Shown: positions 1-5,677 of the stretch, one piece after another
Layout: each line of letters starts with the position of its first letter
Position numbering within the stretch: the first letter of the stretch is position 1
Assembly (NCBI GenBank): GCA_013813135.1
Contig: JACCSF010000259.1
Span: 1-10,023 of the forward strand
Direction: 5' to 3'
Length of the DNA stretch: 10,023 nt
Source of the DNA: Thermoleophilaceae bacterium
GTDB lineage: Bacteria; Actinomycetota; Thermoleophilia; Solirubrobacterales; Thermoleophilaceae
Translations under genes and position numbers: made by a program
Notes under the pieces: generated by a model
What the model was told of the DNA's origin: nothing
Database searches by the model: none
What the model saw: only the letters and a program-made list of their open reading frames with translations

Positions 1-601
1 CACGGCGCCCGACGGCGAGGTGGTCTTCACCGCGGAGCAGCCCTTCAAGCCGAGCGGCCGGCTCTTCTCGCTGCGCGGCAACCTCGCCCCGGAGGGGAGC
101 GTGGTGAAGCTCGCCGGCACGGAGCGCACGCGCCAGACCGGCCCCGCGCGCGTGTTCGACAGCGAAGAGGCCTGTGTCGAGGCGGTGCGCTCGGGGGCCG
201 TGCGTGCCGGCGAAGTGCTCGTGATCAGGTATGAGGGGCCCGCGGGCGGGCCCGGCATGCGCGAGATGCTGAGCGTTACGTCCTCTGTCGTCGGCGCGGG
301 CCTGGGAGAGTCGGTCGCGCTCGTTACCGATGGGCGCTTCTCAGGTGCCACGCGCGGGCTCATGGTCGGACACGTCGCTCCGGAGGCGGCGCGTGGCGGG
401 CCACTTGCGGCGGTACGTGAGGGCGACTCGATCACCATCGACATCGAGAACGGCACGCTCGACGTCGGGCTCACGGACGACGAGATCGCGCAGCGGCTCG
501 CGGCGTGGACGCCCCCTGCACCGCTCTATGACTCCGGCGTCTTCGCCCGCTATAGCGCGGCGGTGGGATCCGCTTCCGAGGGCGCGGTGCTCAGGGCGTG
601 A
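1..601 (+). CDS. ilvD: IlvD/Edd-family dehydratase (dihydroxy-acid or sugar-acid dehydratase), C-terminal part
   Basis: Only the C-terminal ~199 residues are present; the reading frame is open from base 2 and the gene starts outside the window. Family hallmarks are dense: GNLAPEGSVVK, GPARVFDSEE, VIRYEGPAGGPGMREML and TDGRFSG followed by ATRG and GHVAPEAA. The serine of the RFSG motif (codon at 341-343) matches the active-site serine of Fe-S dihydroxy-acid dehydratases. These enzymes remove water from 2,3-dihydroxy acids in isoleucine/valine synthesis, and relatives dehydrate gluconate, xylonate or arabonate. The motif details look more like true IlvD than the pentonate group. However, the tight operon with an SDR and a glucose-dehydrogenase-like enzyme argues for sugar-acid work, as known for the promiscuous Sulfolobus enzyme. 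The family is sure; the substrate is open. The stop codon overlaps the next gene's GTG by 4 bp. Confidence 0.9.
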   Translation, partial: TAPDGEVVFTAEQPFKPSGRLFSLRGNLAPEGSVVKLAGTERTRQTGPARVFDSEEACVEAVRSGAVRAGEVLVIRYEGPAGGPGMREMLSVTSSVVGAGLGESVALVTDGRFSGATRGLMVGHVAPEAARGGPLAAVREGDSITIDIENGTLDVGLTDDEIAQRLAAWTPPAPLYDSGVFARYSAAVGSASEGAVLRA

Positions 602-1329
602 CCGCGGACCGCTTCACCGGGAAGCACGCGCTTGTCACCGGCGCCGGATCGGGCATCGGGGAGGCCGTGGCGAGGAAGCTGCACGCCGAGGGCGCCGACG
701 TGGTCCTCGCCGACGTGCGCGCCGAGCCGGTGCAGGCGATCGCCGGCGAGCTCGAGGACAGGGCAACCCCTGTCCAGCTCGACGTCCGCGACGAGGAGGC
801 CGTGCGAGAGCTCGTCCGCGACCTCGACGTGCTCGCCAACGTCGCCGGCATCGGCTCGAGTACCACCGCACCGGACACGCCGCTCGACGTCTGGGAGAAC
901 GTCTTCTCGGTCAACGCGCGCGGAACATTCCTGTGCTGCAAGCACGCGATCCCCGGCATGGTCGAGCGCGGCGGCGGGTCGATCGTGAACATGGGCTCGG
1001 TCGCAGGGCTGATCGGGCTGCACAACCGCGCCGCCTACTGTGCATCCAAGGGCGCCGTCATCGCGCTCACGCGCGCGCTCGCCGTCGACCACGTCGGCGA
1101 CGGTGTCCGCGTCAACGCCGTCTGCCCCGGGACCGTGGACTCGCCGTGGGTCCGGCGCCTCGTCGAGGAGGTCGGCGAGTCGCTCGATGCACTGCGCGCG
1201 CGTCAGCCGATGGGGCGCCTCGGGACGCCGGACGAGATCGCCGACGCGGTCGCGTACCTCGCCTCGGACGACGCGGCGTTCGTCACCGGCAGCGCGTTCG
1301 TCATCGACGGCGGCCTGACCGCGGCCTGA
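598..1329 (+). CDS. Short-chain dehydrogenase/reductase (SDR), classical type
   Basis: This is a 243-residue classical SDR, normal in length. The Rossmann motif TGAGSGIG is at residues 14-21, NVAG (a variant of NNAG) at 81-84, and the catalytic Ser134, Tyr147 and Lys151 (YCASK) are all in place. The C-terminal part has PGTVDSPW and ends in the usual FVIDGG. An Asp (D39) at the end of the second strand suggests NAD rather than NADP use. The GTG start overlaps the dehydratase stop (GTGA), which implies translational coupling, and only 2 nt separate its stop from the next GTG. In a sugar-acid operon such an enzyme could oxidise a 2-keto-3-deoxy sugar acid or the starting sugar; this is inference from context. 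The substrate cannot be read from sequence. Confidence 0.93.
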   Translation: MTADRFTGKHALVTGAGSGIGEAVARKLHAEGADVVLADVRAEPVQAIAGELEDRATPVQLDVRDEEAVRELVRDLDVLANVAGIGSSTTAPDTPLDVWENVFSVNARGTFLCCKHAIPGMVERGGGSIVNMGSVAGLIGLHNRAAYCASKGAVIALTRALAVDHVGDGVRVNAVCPGTVDSPWVRRLVEEVGESLDALRARQPMGRLGTPDEIADAVAYLASDDAAFVTGSAFVIDGGLTAA

Positions 1330-1331
1330 GC

Positions 1332-2396
1332 GTGCGCGGCCTCGTCGCCATCCCCGACAAGCCGCACAGCACGGCGGTCGCCGAGGTGCCGGATCCGCGC
1401 CCGGCCGAGGGCGAGATCCTCCTGCGCACCCTGGAGGTCGGCGTCTGCGGCACCGATCGCGAGATCTCCGAGGGCGTCTTCGGCGTGGCCCCGCCGGGCC
1501 GCGACGCCCTGGTCCTCGGCCACGAGTTCCTCGGCGTTGTCGAGCGCGACGGCCCTGGCTTCTCACGCGGCGACCTCGTAACGGCGACCGTACGACGGTC
1601 GTGCGGGCGCTGCGACGCCTGTGCCGGGGGTTCACCGGACGCATGCCACACCGGCGACTACTCCGAGCGCGGAATCACGCGTCTGGACGGCTTTGCCAGC
1701 GAGCTGGCGGTCGAGTCGGCCGAGCACCTCGTCGCCGTGCCGCCCTCGCTCGGCCGCCTTGGGGTCCTCGCCGAACCCGGCTCGGTGTGCGCCCGCGCGA
1801 TCCGCCACGCGTGCGCCGTCGGCGAGCGCCAGCCGTGGCGCGCGGAGCGGGCCCTGGTCGTCGGGGCCGGGGCGATTGGCATGCTCTCGACCTACTTCCT
1901 GCGCCTCGACGGCTTCGAGGTCTGGACGGCCGGACGCTCGCCGCGTACGACCGCGAAGGCGCAACTCGCCGAGGCCTGCGGCGCGACATACATATCCACG
2001 GCCGACGTGCCGCTCGATGCGCTCGTCGACGACGTGGGCGGCTTCGACGTCGTGATCGAAGCCGCAGGCGACGCGCAGGTCATGCTCGACACGCTCGCGC
2101 TGCTGCGCCGCAACGGCGTCGCCTGCCTGCTTGGAGTGGACGGGCACACGCGCAAGGTCAGCCTCGACGGGCGCGTTCTCGGCGTCGACACGATCCTCCA
2201 GAACCGCGCCCTGCTCGGCAGCGTGAACGCGCACGCGCGTGATTGGGAGGCCGCCGTCGAAGCGCTCGACCGCGCCCGGGAGCGCTGGGGCGACGCGCTC
2301 GAAGCGTTCGTCGGCCTGCGTGTCGCGCTCGACTGCTTCGACGAGGCCTTCGAGTTCCAAGGCGTCAAGGCAACGCTGCAGTTCGGCGAGGCGTGA
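1332..2396 (+). CDS. Zinc-dependent glucose 1-dehydrogenase-like (MDR family)
   Basis: The protein has 354 residues and belongs to the medium-chain alcohol dehydrogenases, most like archaeal glucose/aldose 1-dehydrogenases. The signature stretch GVCGTDREISEG at 37-48 and the GHE at 63-65 give catalytic zinc ligands C39, H64 and E65. Cysteines C91, C94, C97 and C105 form the usual structural zinc lobe, and DYSERGI follows as in that group. The nucleotide-binding motif GAGAIG lies at 178-183; an AGR sequence after the second strand suggests NADP use. I chose GTG 1332, two bases after the SDR stop, because the family's N-terminal strand starts there. The frame is open far upstream, but that part is a shadow of the SDR. 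Expected reaction: aldose to aldonolactone. Other polyols or sugars are possible substrates. Confidence 0.88.
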   Translation: MRGLVAIPDKPHSTAVAEVPDPRPAEGEILLRTLEVGVCGTDREISEGVFGVAPPGRDALVLGHEFLGVVERDGPGFSRGDLVTATVRRSCGRCDACAGGSPDACHTGDYSERGITRLDGFASELAVESAEHLVAVPPSLGRLGVLAEPGSVCARAIRHACAVGERQPWRAERALVVGAGAIGMLSTYFLRLDGFEVWTAGRSPRTTAKAQLAEACGATYISTADVPLDALVDDVGGFDVVIEAAGDAQVMLDTLALLRRNGVACLLGVDGHTRKVSLDGRVLGVDTILQNRALLGSVNAHARDWEAAVEALDRARERWGDALEAFVGLRVALDCFDEAFEFQGVKATLQFGEA

Positions 2397-2469
2397 GGCT
2401 TCCGCGCTCGCTGCGTGCAGCGCAATGAGGTCGTGGAGCTAACGCGGTGAGCGAGAAGACGCAGGCCGC
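2397..2469. other. Convergent intergenic gap with weak hairpin
   Basis: This 73-bp gap separates the ends of two convergent genes. It contains a perfect 6-bp inverted repeat with a 2-nt loop (CGCTGC/GCAGCG, 2409-2422), but no T-run follows on either strand. It could help to end transcription from both sides, but this is weak evidence. Confidence 0.25.
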
Positions 2470-3531
2470 TCAGCCCGAGCAGGTCGAGCAGCCGGCCACC
2501 GGCTCGACCGGCACCCGCCGCACCTCGAGCGTCCTGATGTCGATCACAAGCGAGGCCTGCAGCGTGGCCGGCTCGGCCAGCCCGGTGAGGTGGTGGATCA
2601 CGTCGCTGCTGATGATCCCGCCGATCAGCGCGCAGGCGGGGGCGAAGGTGGCCGCGAGCGTGTCCGCCCGCTGGCGCCAGGCGGCAAGCTCGTCGAACAG
2701 CGGGTCGAGGCCGCGGGCCGACTCCTCCATGCAGTCAAGGCATCCAGGCTGGCCCGGTACGAAGGTCGGCCCGACCCGCACCAGCGGCGGGAACTGGCTG
2801 GCGCCGATGTGGGCCACGCCCGCCTTCGCGCAGCAGGAGTTGATCCAGCGGCTGAGCCTGTAGGGCGGCCAGTCCGCCGCTTCGATCACGAAGTCCGCCC
2901 CGTCGACGACCGCGGCCACCCCGTCGCGATCCTCGAGCCGCGTGTCGATCGCCTCGAACGAGACCGCCGAGTTGAAGTCCGCGAGGGTTCGCGCGGCGGC
3001 CTGCGCCTTCGGCCGGCCCACATCTTCCTCGCGGTAGAGCGTCTGGCGATTCAGGTTGCTCAGCTCCACGACGTCGCCGTCGACTCCCACCAGCTCGCCC
3101 ACGCCCGCCGCCGCGAGCGCCCAGACCGCCCAGGCACCCAGGCCTCCGAGACCGATCACGACCACGCGCGCCTCGCGTAGTCGCCCCTGGCAGGCAGCTC
3201 TCGAGTCGCCGGCCGTCACGAGCTCGCCGAAGTACTCGAGCTGGCGGTCGTAGCGTTCCTGCTCGGCAGCGCTCAACCACTCCCCGTCCGCCGCGGCGTC
3301 CTCGATCACCCCCAGCTCGCCCAGCTGCTCGAGCGTCCCGGTCACCTCCGTCGCGGTCAGCTGCGGGTGCAGTTCCGCGAGCTCCCCCACGGTGCGCGTG
3401 CCGTCGAGTCCGTCGAGCAGCGCCCGCTGCCGCGCCGCCAGGCCGGGCAGGGCGAGGTCGTCGCCGTGCCCGGCCCGCAGCAGGTAGAGGGTTCCGTCCG
3501 AGGCCGGAAAGGTCTCGATCGACCGCCTCAC
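2470..3531 (-). CDS. RRE-ThiF/MccB-type E1-like adenylating enzyme (putative RiPP maturase)
   Basis: The protein has 353 residues. Residues 1 to about 85 form a small domain (SIETFPASDGTLYLL, then TVGELAEL and a helix ending LGVIED) that resembles the PqqD-like winged-helix RiPP recognition element. Then comes the E1-like core: RYDRQ at 93-97, the ATP-binding GLGGLG at 127-132, D151 and D153, NLNRQ at 159-163 and K175. Two Cys pairs, C264/C267 and C348/C351, match the zinc knuckle of ThiF, MoeB and MccB. Such enzymes adenylate a peptide or protein carboxylate. No ThiS/MoaD-type gene is nearby; instead a 21-residue peptide gene lies directly upstream, as in microcin C7 (mccA-mccB) and pantocin (paaP-paaA). 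The GTG at 3531 is 11 nt after that gene's stop and has little SD of its own, suggesting coupled translation. The family is sure; the peptide partner is inferred. Confidence 0.85.
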   Translation of the reverse strand: MRRSIETFPASDGTLYLLRAGHGDDLALPGLAARQRALLDGLDGTRTVGELAELHPQLTATEVTGTLEQLGELGVIEDAAADGEWLSAAEQERYDRQLEYFGELVTAGDSRAACQGRLREARVVVIGLGGLGAWAVWALAAAGVGELVGVDGDVVELSNLNRQTLYREEDVGRPKAQAAARTLADFNSAVSFEAIDTRLEDRDGVAAVVDGADFVIEAADWPPYRLSRWINSCCAKAGVAHIGASQFPPLVRVGPTFVPGQPGCLDCMEESARGLDPLFDELAAWRQRADTLAATFAPACALIGGIISSDVIHHLTGLAEPATLQASLVIDIRTLEVRRVPVEPVAGCSTCSG

Positions 3532-3542
3532 TCGAGGGCGCG

Positions 3543-3608
3543 CTAGGCGCCCTTCACGAAGTCCACGGCCGACGTCACGGGACGCTTGACCTTCACGATC
3601 TTCAGCAC
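3543..3608 (-). CDS. Putative 21-residue RiPP precursor peptide
   Basis: This short gene is easily missed. It runs from GTG (3606-3608) to TAG (3543-3545) and encodes 21 residues. A basic, alternating hydrophobic half (LKIVKVKRP, 2-10) is followed by VTSAVDF (11-17) and the C-terminal VKGA. Its Shine-Dalgarno AGGAGGTGA ends six bases before the start codon and is by far the best in the window, which strongly supports real translation. It sits between a methyltransferase and an RRE-bearing E1-like enzyme, the position of a precursor peptide. The alternating V/I-K half could add as a beta strand to the RRE, leaving the second half as core; this is inference. Known relatives end in Asn (MccA) or contain Glu-Asn (pantocin); this one has neither, so the chemistry should differ. 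A leader peptide for translational coupling is the alternative. Confidence 0.72.
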   Translation of the reverse strand: MLKIVKVKRPVTSAVDFVKGA

Positions 3609-3614
3609 TGGCTC

Positions 3615-3623
3615 TCACCTCCT
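3615..3623 (-). promoter_or_regulatory. Near-perfect Shine-Dalgarno of the peptide gene, containing the upstream stop codon
   Basis: Read on the minus strand, AGGAGGTGA matches the 16S anti-SD almost fully and lies 6 nt from the GTG at 3608. Its last three bases are the TGA stop of the methyltransferase. A ribosome finishing the methyltransferase therefore stops right on the initiation site of the peptide gene. Confidence 0.8.
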
Positions 3624-4430
3624 CTCTCCTCTGGCAGTTGGCGGTGGCCGACGCGCGACCACCACGGTCTTTGTGTGCAGTTCCTCGTCGGGCGGGCGCT
3701 GAGGCGATCCGTCGGCGGCGCTGCCGTAGAGCGCGAGCGGCTCCAGTCCCGCGTCGCGCAGCGCCAGCTCGAGGTCCCGAGCGCCGTGGTGGCGCTGGAC
3801 GTGCCGGCTCTCCGCCAGCAGCGTGCCGGTCCCCGGCGCGTCCCGCCACGCCTGAAGCGTGGTCGCGAACAGACCGCCGGGTTCGACGGCGCGCGGCTCG
3901 CCCACCGAGACGTAGGTGTCCGCGCCGCCGGCCCAGCTGAGGCCGTCGCAGAACACCGCGCGGTAGGTGGCCAGCGTGTTGACGTCGAACACGAGCAGCC
4001 CGCCGGGCCGCAGGTTGCGGCGCATGCCCGCCAGCGCAGCGCGCAGCTCGTCCAAGTCGAGCAGGTAGTTGACCGCGTCGTCCAGGCAGGTCACGAGGTC
4101 GGCTCCCGCGCACAGCACCGGCAGCCGGCGCATGTCGGCCACCCGCACCCGCACGCCGTGCTCGCGCGCCCTGCGGCGGGCACGCGCGGCCATCGCGGGG
4201 GAGAGGTCGCACGCCGTGACGTCGAAGCCCCGGCGGACGAGCGGCATGAAGCTTTTCCCCGTTCCGCAGGCCACGTCGAGGACCCGGCTGCCCGCGAGCC
4301 CGTGAGCGTGGGCCAGTCCCAGCAACAGTTCCAGCCAGCGCTCGTGGTCGTGGTGCGCGGTCAGGCCGTCGTAGACGGGCGCCAGCGCGTCGTAGGCGGC
4401 TCGTGTGTCGGGCGGCACTGAAACGTCCAT
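3615..4430 (-). CDS. Class I SAM-dependent methyltransferase
   Basis: From ATG 4430 the protein has 271 residues. Motif I, VLDVACGTG (50-58), is followed by CDLSPAM with the ribose-binding acidic D75, then VADMRRLP, LDDAVNYLL, and the post-motif LRPGGLLVFDVNT typical of the Methyltransf_25 group. The Y-D-x-L-A-P-V-Y-D opening is the usual N-terminus of small-molecule methyltransferases. The start is uncertain: GTG 4433 lies 9 nt from a GAGGG, ATG 4430 lies 12 nt from it, and a TTG at 4475 is less likely. It is the first gene of a three-gene minus-strand operon with a tiny peptide and an E1-like enzyme, so the likely target is that peptide or its adenylated/cleaved product; this is inference. 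It could instead act on an unrelated small molecule. Confidence 0.88.
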   Translation of the reverse strand: MDVSVPPDTRAAYDALAPVYDGLTAHHDHERWLELLLGLAHAHGLAGSRVLDVACGTGKSFMPLVRRGFDVTACDLSPAMAARARRRAREHGVRVRVADMRRLPVLCAGADLVTCLDDAVNYLLDLDELRAALAGMRRNLRPGGLLVFDVNTLATYRAVFCDGLSWAGGADTYVSVGEPRAVEPGGLFATTLQAWRDAPGTGTLLAESRHVQRHHGARDLELALRDAGLEPLALYGSAADGSPQRPPDEELHTKTVVVARRPPPTARGERR

Positions 4431-4440
4431 CACTAAGTAA

Positions 4441-4484
4441 GACCCTCGCGCGGTGGACTCCGTTTCAACGATCAATCGAGGGTC
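4441..4484. promoter_or_regulatory. Divergent intergenic region with perfect 8-bp inverted repeat
   Basis: GACCCTCG (4441-4448) and CGAGGGTC (4477-4484) are perfect inverted repeats separated by 28 bp, placed symmetrically between the methyltransferase start and the sigma-factor start. Each arm includes the GAGGG that serves as ribosome binding site for the gene on its side. Two short palindromes lie inside the right half: CGTTTCAACG (4461-4470) and CGATCAATCG (4469-4478). The region must hold both promoters, but no convincing -10/-35 pair was recognised. It could be an operator for the ArsR-like regulator encoded nearby, or the symmetry may only reflect two SD sites. Confidence 0.45.
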
Positions 4485-4486
4485 AA

Positions 4487-4945
4487 ATGAAGAACCGCCC
4501 TACACTGGATGATGACCATGGATGGGACGAGTGGGACTGGAATGCCCTCAGTACGAGTTGCCTGCGCGAAGCCAGGCGCCTGCTCGCCTCCGAACAGGAC
4601 GCCGAGGAGGCCGCCCAGGACGCGCTCCTGCGGGCCTGGCGCAGACGCGCGAATCAGAGGCAGCGCGGCGCCGAGACCTGGTGGGTCAGGCAGATCGCCC
4701 GCAACGAGGCGCTGCGCCAGTTGGCACGGCAGGCGCGCAGGCGCGATCTGTATACGGAAGCCTCTGCAGAGCTCCTGGACGGTGTTCCGGCCGACCAGGA
4801 TGTCGCGCAGCTTGCGGAAATCATCGACCTTCGGGAGGCAATCGCCGAGCTCGCGCCTGGGGATGCGCTGCTCCTCCGGCTACGTTATGAGGGGGACCTC
4901 ACGCAGCCACGTCTCGCTTGGCAGGGATGCCCGAGGGAACTGTGA
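4487..4945 (+). CDS. ECF-like RNA polymerase sigma factor, frameshifted in region 4
   Basis: From ATG 4487, with GAGGG five bases upstream, 152 residues are read. Region 2 is clear: CLREARRLLASEQDAEEAAQ, then DALLRAWRRR and TWWVRQIARNEALRQLAR, as in ECF sigma factors. Region 4 begins normally (LREAIAELAPGDALLLRLRYEGDLTQP) but then runs out of frame and stops at 4943-4945. The missing end of the region 4 helix-turn-helix is intact in another frame: SRLAGMPEGTVK starts at 4912 and continues IRLHRIRGRLRERLTGE to a stop at 5011-5013. The break is near 4908-4912 and fits the loss of four bases. Restored, the protein would have about 175 residues and would overlap the next gene's start. It is a recent pseudogene or a sequence error; as read it would lack -35 recognition. 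Confidence 0.8.
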   Translation: MKNRPTLDDDHGWDEWDWNALSTSCLREARRLLASEQDAEEAAQDALLRAWRRRANQRQRGAETWWVRQIARNEALRQLARQARRRDLYTEASAELLDGVPADQDVAQLAEIIDLREAIAELAPGDALLLRLRYEGDLTQPRLAWQGCPREL

Positions 4946-4999
4946 AGATTCGGCTCCATCGGATACGTGGCCGCCTACGTGAAAGGCTGACGGGAGAGC

Positions 5000-5626
5000 A
5001 TGACCAACACTAAGACGGGTGTCGATCAGCGACTTGTCCGGGCGATCGGGCACCCACTAAGACTGCGGCTATTGACCATCTTCAACGAGCGCGTCGCGAG
5101 TCCCAGCGACCTGGCGGCGGAGCTCGGGGAGCCGATCGGGAACGTCAGCTACCACACGCGCATCCTCGCTCGCCTCGGCTGCGTCGAGCTGGTCAAGACG
5201 AAGCAGGTGCGCGGCGCGGTGGAGCACTACTACCGGGCGGTCGTCCGGCCGATCTTCAGCGACGACGACTGGGCGGAGCTGCCGCCGTCCATACGCAAGT
5301 CGCTCGCGGGCGCGGTGCTTACGGAAATCGCCGACGACATGGGCGCCGCGGCCAACGAGGGCGGGTTCGACCGGGACGACGTGCACCTCAGCCGCACGCC
5401 CCTGGTCCTGGACCAGCGGGGCTGGCAGGAGCTCAACGACCGGCTGCAGGAGATCGGCGAGCAGGCGCTCGAAATCCAGGCGCAGAGCGCCGCGCGGCTG
5501 CAGGCGGAGGGCGCGCGGGACTCCGAGGCTGCCGCGCTGGTGCTGATGCTCTTCGAGCCGCCTACGGCCCAGGGCAAGACCGACGACCGCAAGGCCAAGC
5601 GAGAGCGCTCCAAGAAGAAGAAGTAG
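5000..5626 (+). CDS. ArsR-like winged-helix transcriptional regulator
   Basis: The protein has 208 residues. Residues 10-85 form an ArsR/HTH_20-type winged helix: VRAIGHPLRLRLLTIF, then SPSDLAAELGEPIGNVSYHTRIL, with a wing at KTKQVRGAVEHYYRAV. The rest (100-190) is mostly helical and may bind a ligand or dimerise; no metal-binding Cys motif of true ArsR is present, so an arsenic or metal role is not supported. The C-terminus is a lysine/arginine tail (KAKRERSKKKK). The ATG at 5000 has GGGAGAG just upstream and would overlap the repaired sigma-factor reading frame, so the two genes were probably co-transcribed. Its position next to the divergent peptide operon makes it a candidate regulator of that operon, but nothing in the sequence proves this. 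Confidence 0.85.
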   Translation: MTNTKTGVDQRLVRAIGHPLRLRLLTIFNERVASPSDLAAELGEPIGNVSYHTRILARLGCVELVKTKQVRGAVEHYYRAVVRPIFSDDDWAELPPSIRKSLAGAVLTEIADDMGAAANEGGFDRDDVHLSRTPLVLDQRGWQELNDRLQEIGEQALEIQAQSAARLQAEGARDSEAAALVLMLFEPPTAQGKTDDRKAKRERSKKKK

Positions 5627-5664
5627 GGCGGCCGCCACGGTCGTGCCCGAGCGCCGCGCCGCGT

Positions 5665-5670
5665 TAGTGT
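5665..5670 (+). promoter_or_regulatory. Candidate -10 element (TAGTGT) for a leaderless monooxygenase transcript
   Basis: TAGTGT fits the actinobacterial -10 pattern TANNNT and ends exactly 7 nt before the GTG start at 5678. No Shine-Dalgarno is visible before that GTG. The spacing would put the transcription start on the start codon itself, as in leaderless actinobacterial mRNAs. Confidence 0.45.
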
Positions 5671-5677
5671 CTGCGGC

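Noticed and set aside
330..1331. Upstream extension of the GDH reading frame, which would make a 688-residue fusion
   Set aside because: The extension translates as Arg/Pro-rich shadow of the dehydratase and SDR; the GDH family N-terminus starts at GTG 1332.
550..1644. A 364-codon open frame on the minus strand opposite the SDR and GDH genes
   Set aside because: It is low-complexity Arg-rich translation without motifs, and lies antisense to two well-supported enzymes.
2409..2422. Hairpin CGCTGC-GT-GCAGCG as an intrinsic terminator
   Set aside because: The loop of two bases is too tight and there is no T-run on either side; it is kept only as part of the gap description.
3532..4212. Upstream extension of the E1-like reading frame over the peptide and methyltransferase genes
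   Set aside because: It is an Arg-rich shadow of the methyltransferase; the recognisable domain starts at about 3531.
5000..5626. Arsenic or metal sensing by the ArsR-like protein
   Set aside because: No CxC or other Cys/His metal site of true ArsR/SmtB is present, and no resistance genes are nearby.
5627..5636. Perfect palindrome GGCGGCCGCC after the regulator gene
   Set aside because: It has no loop, no T-run and is a short GC palindrome expected by chance in such DNA.
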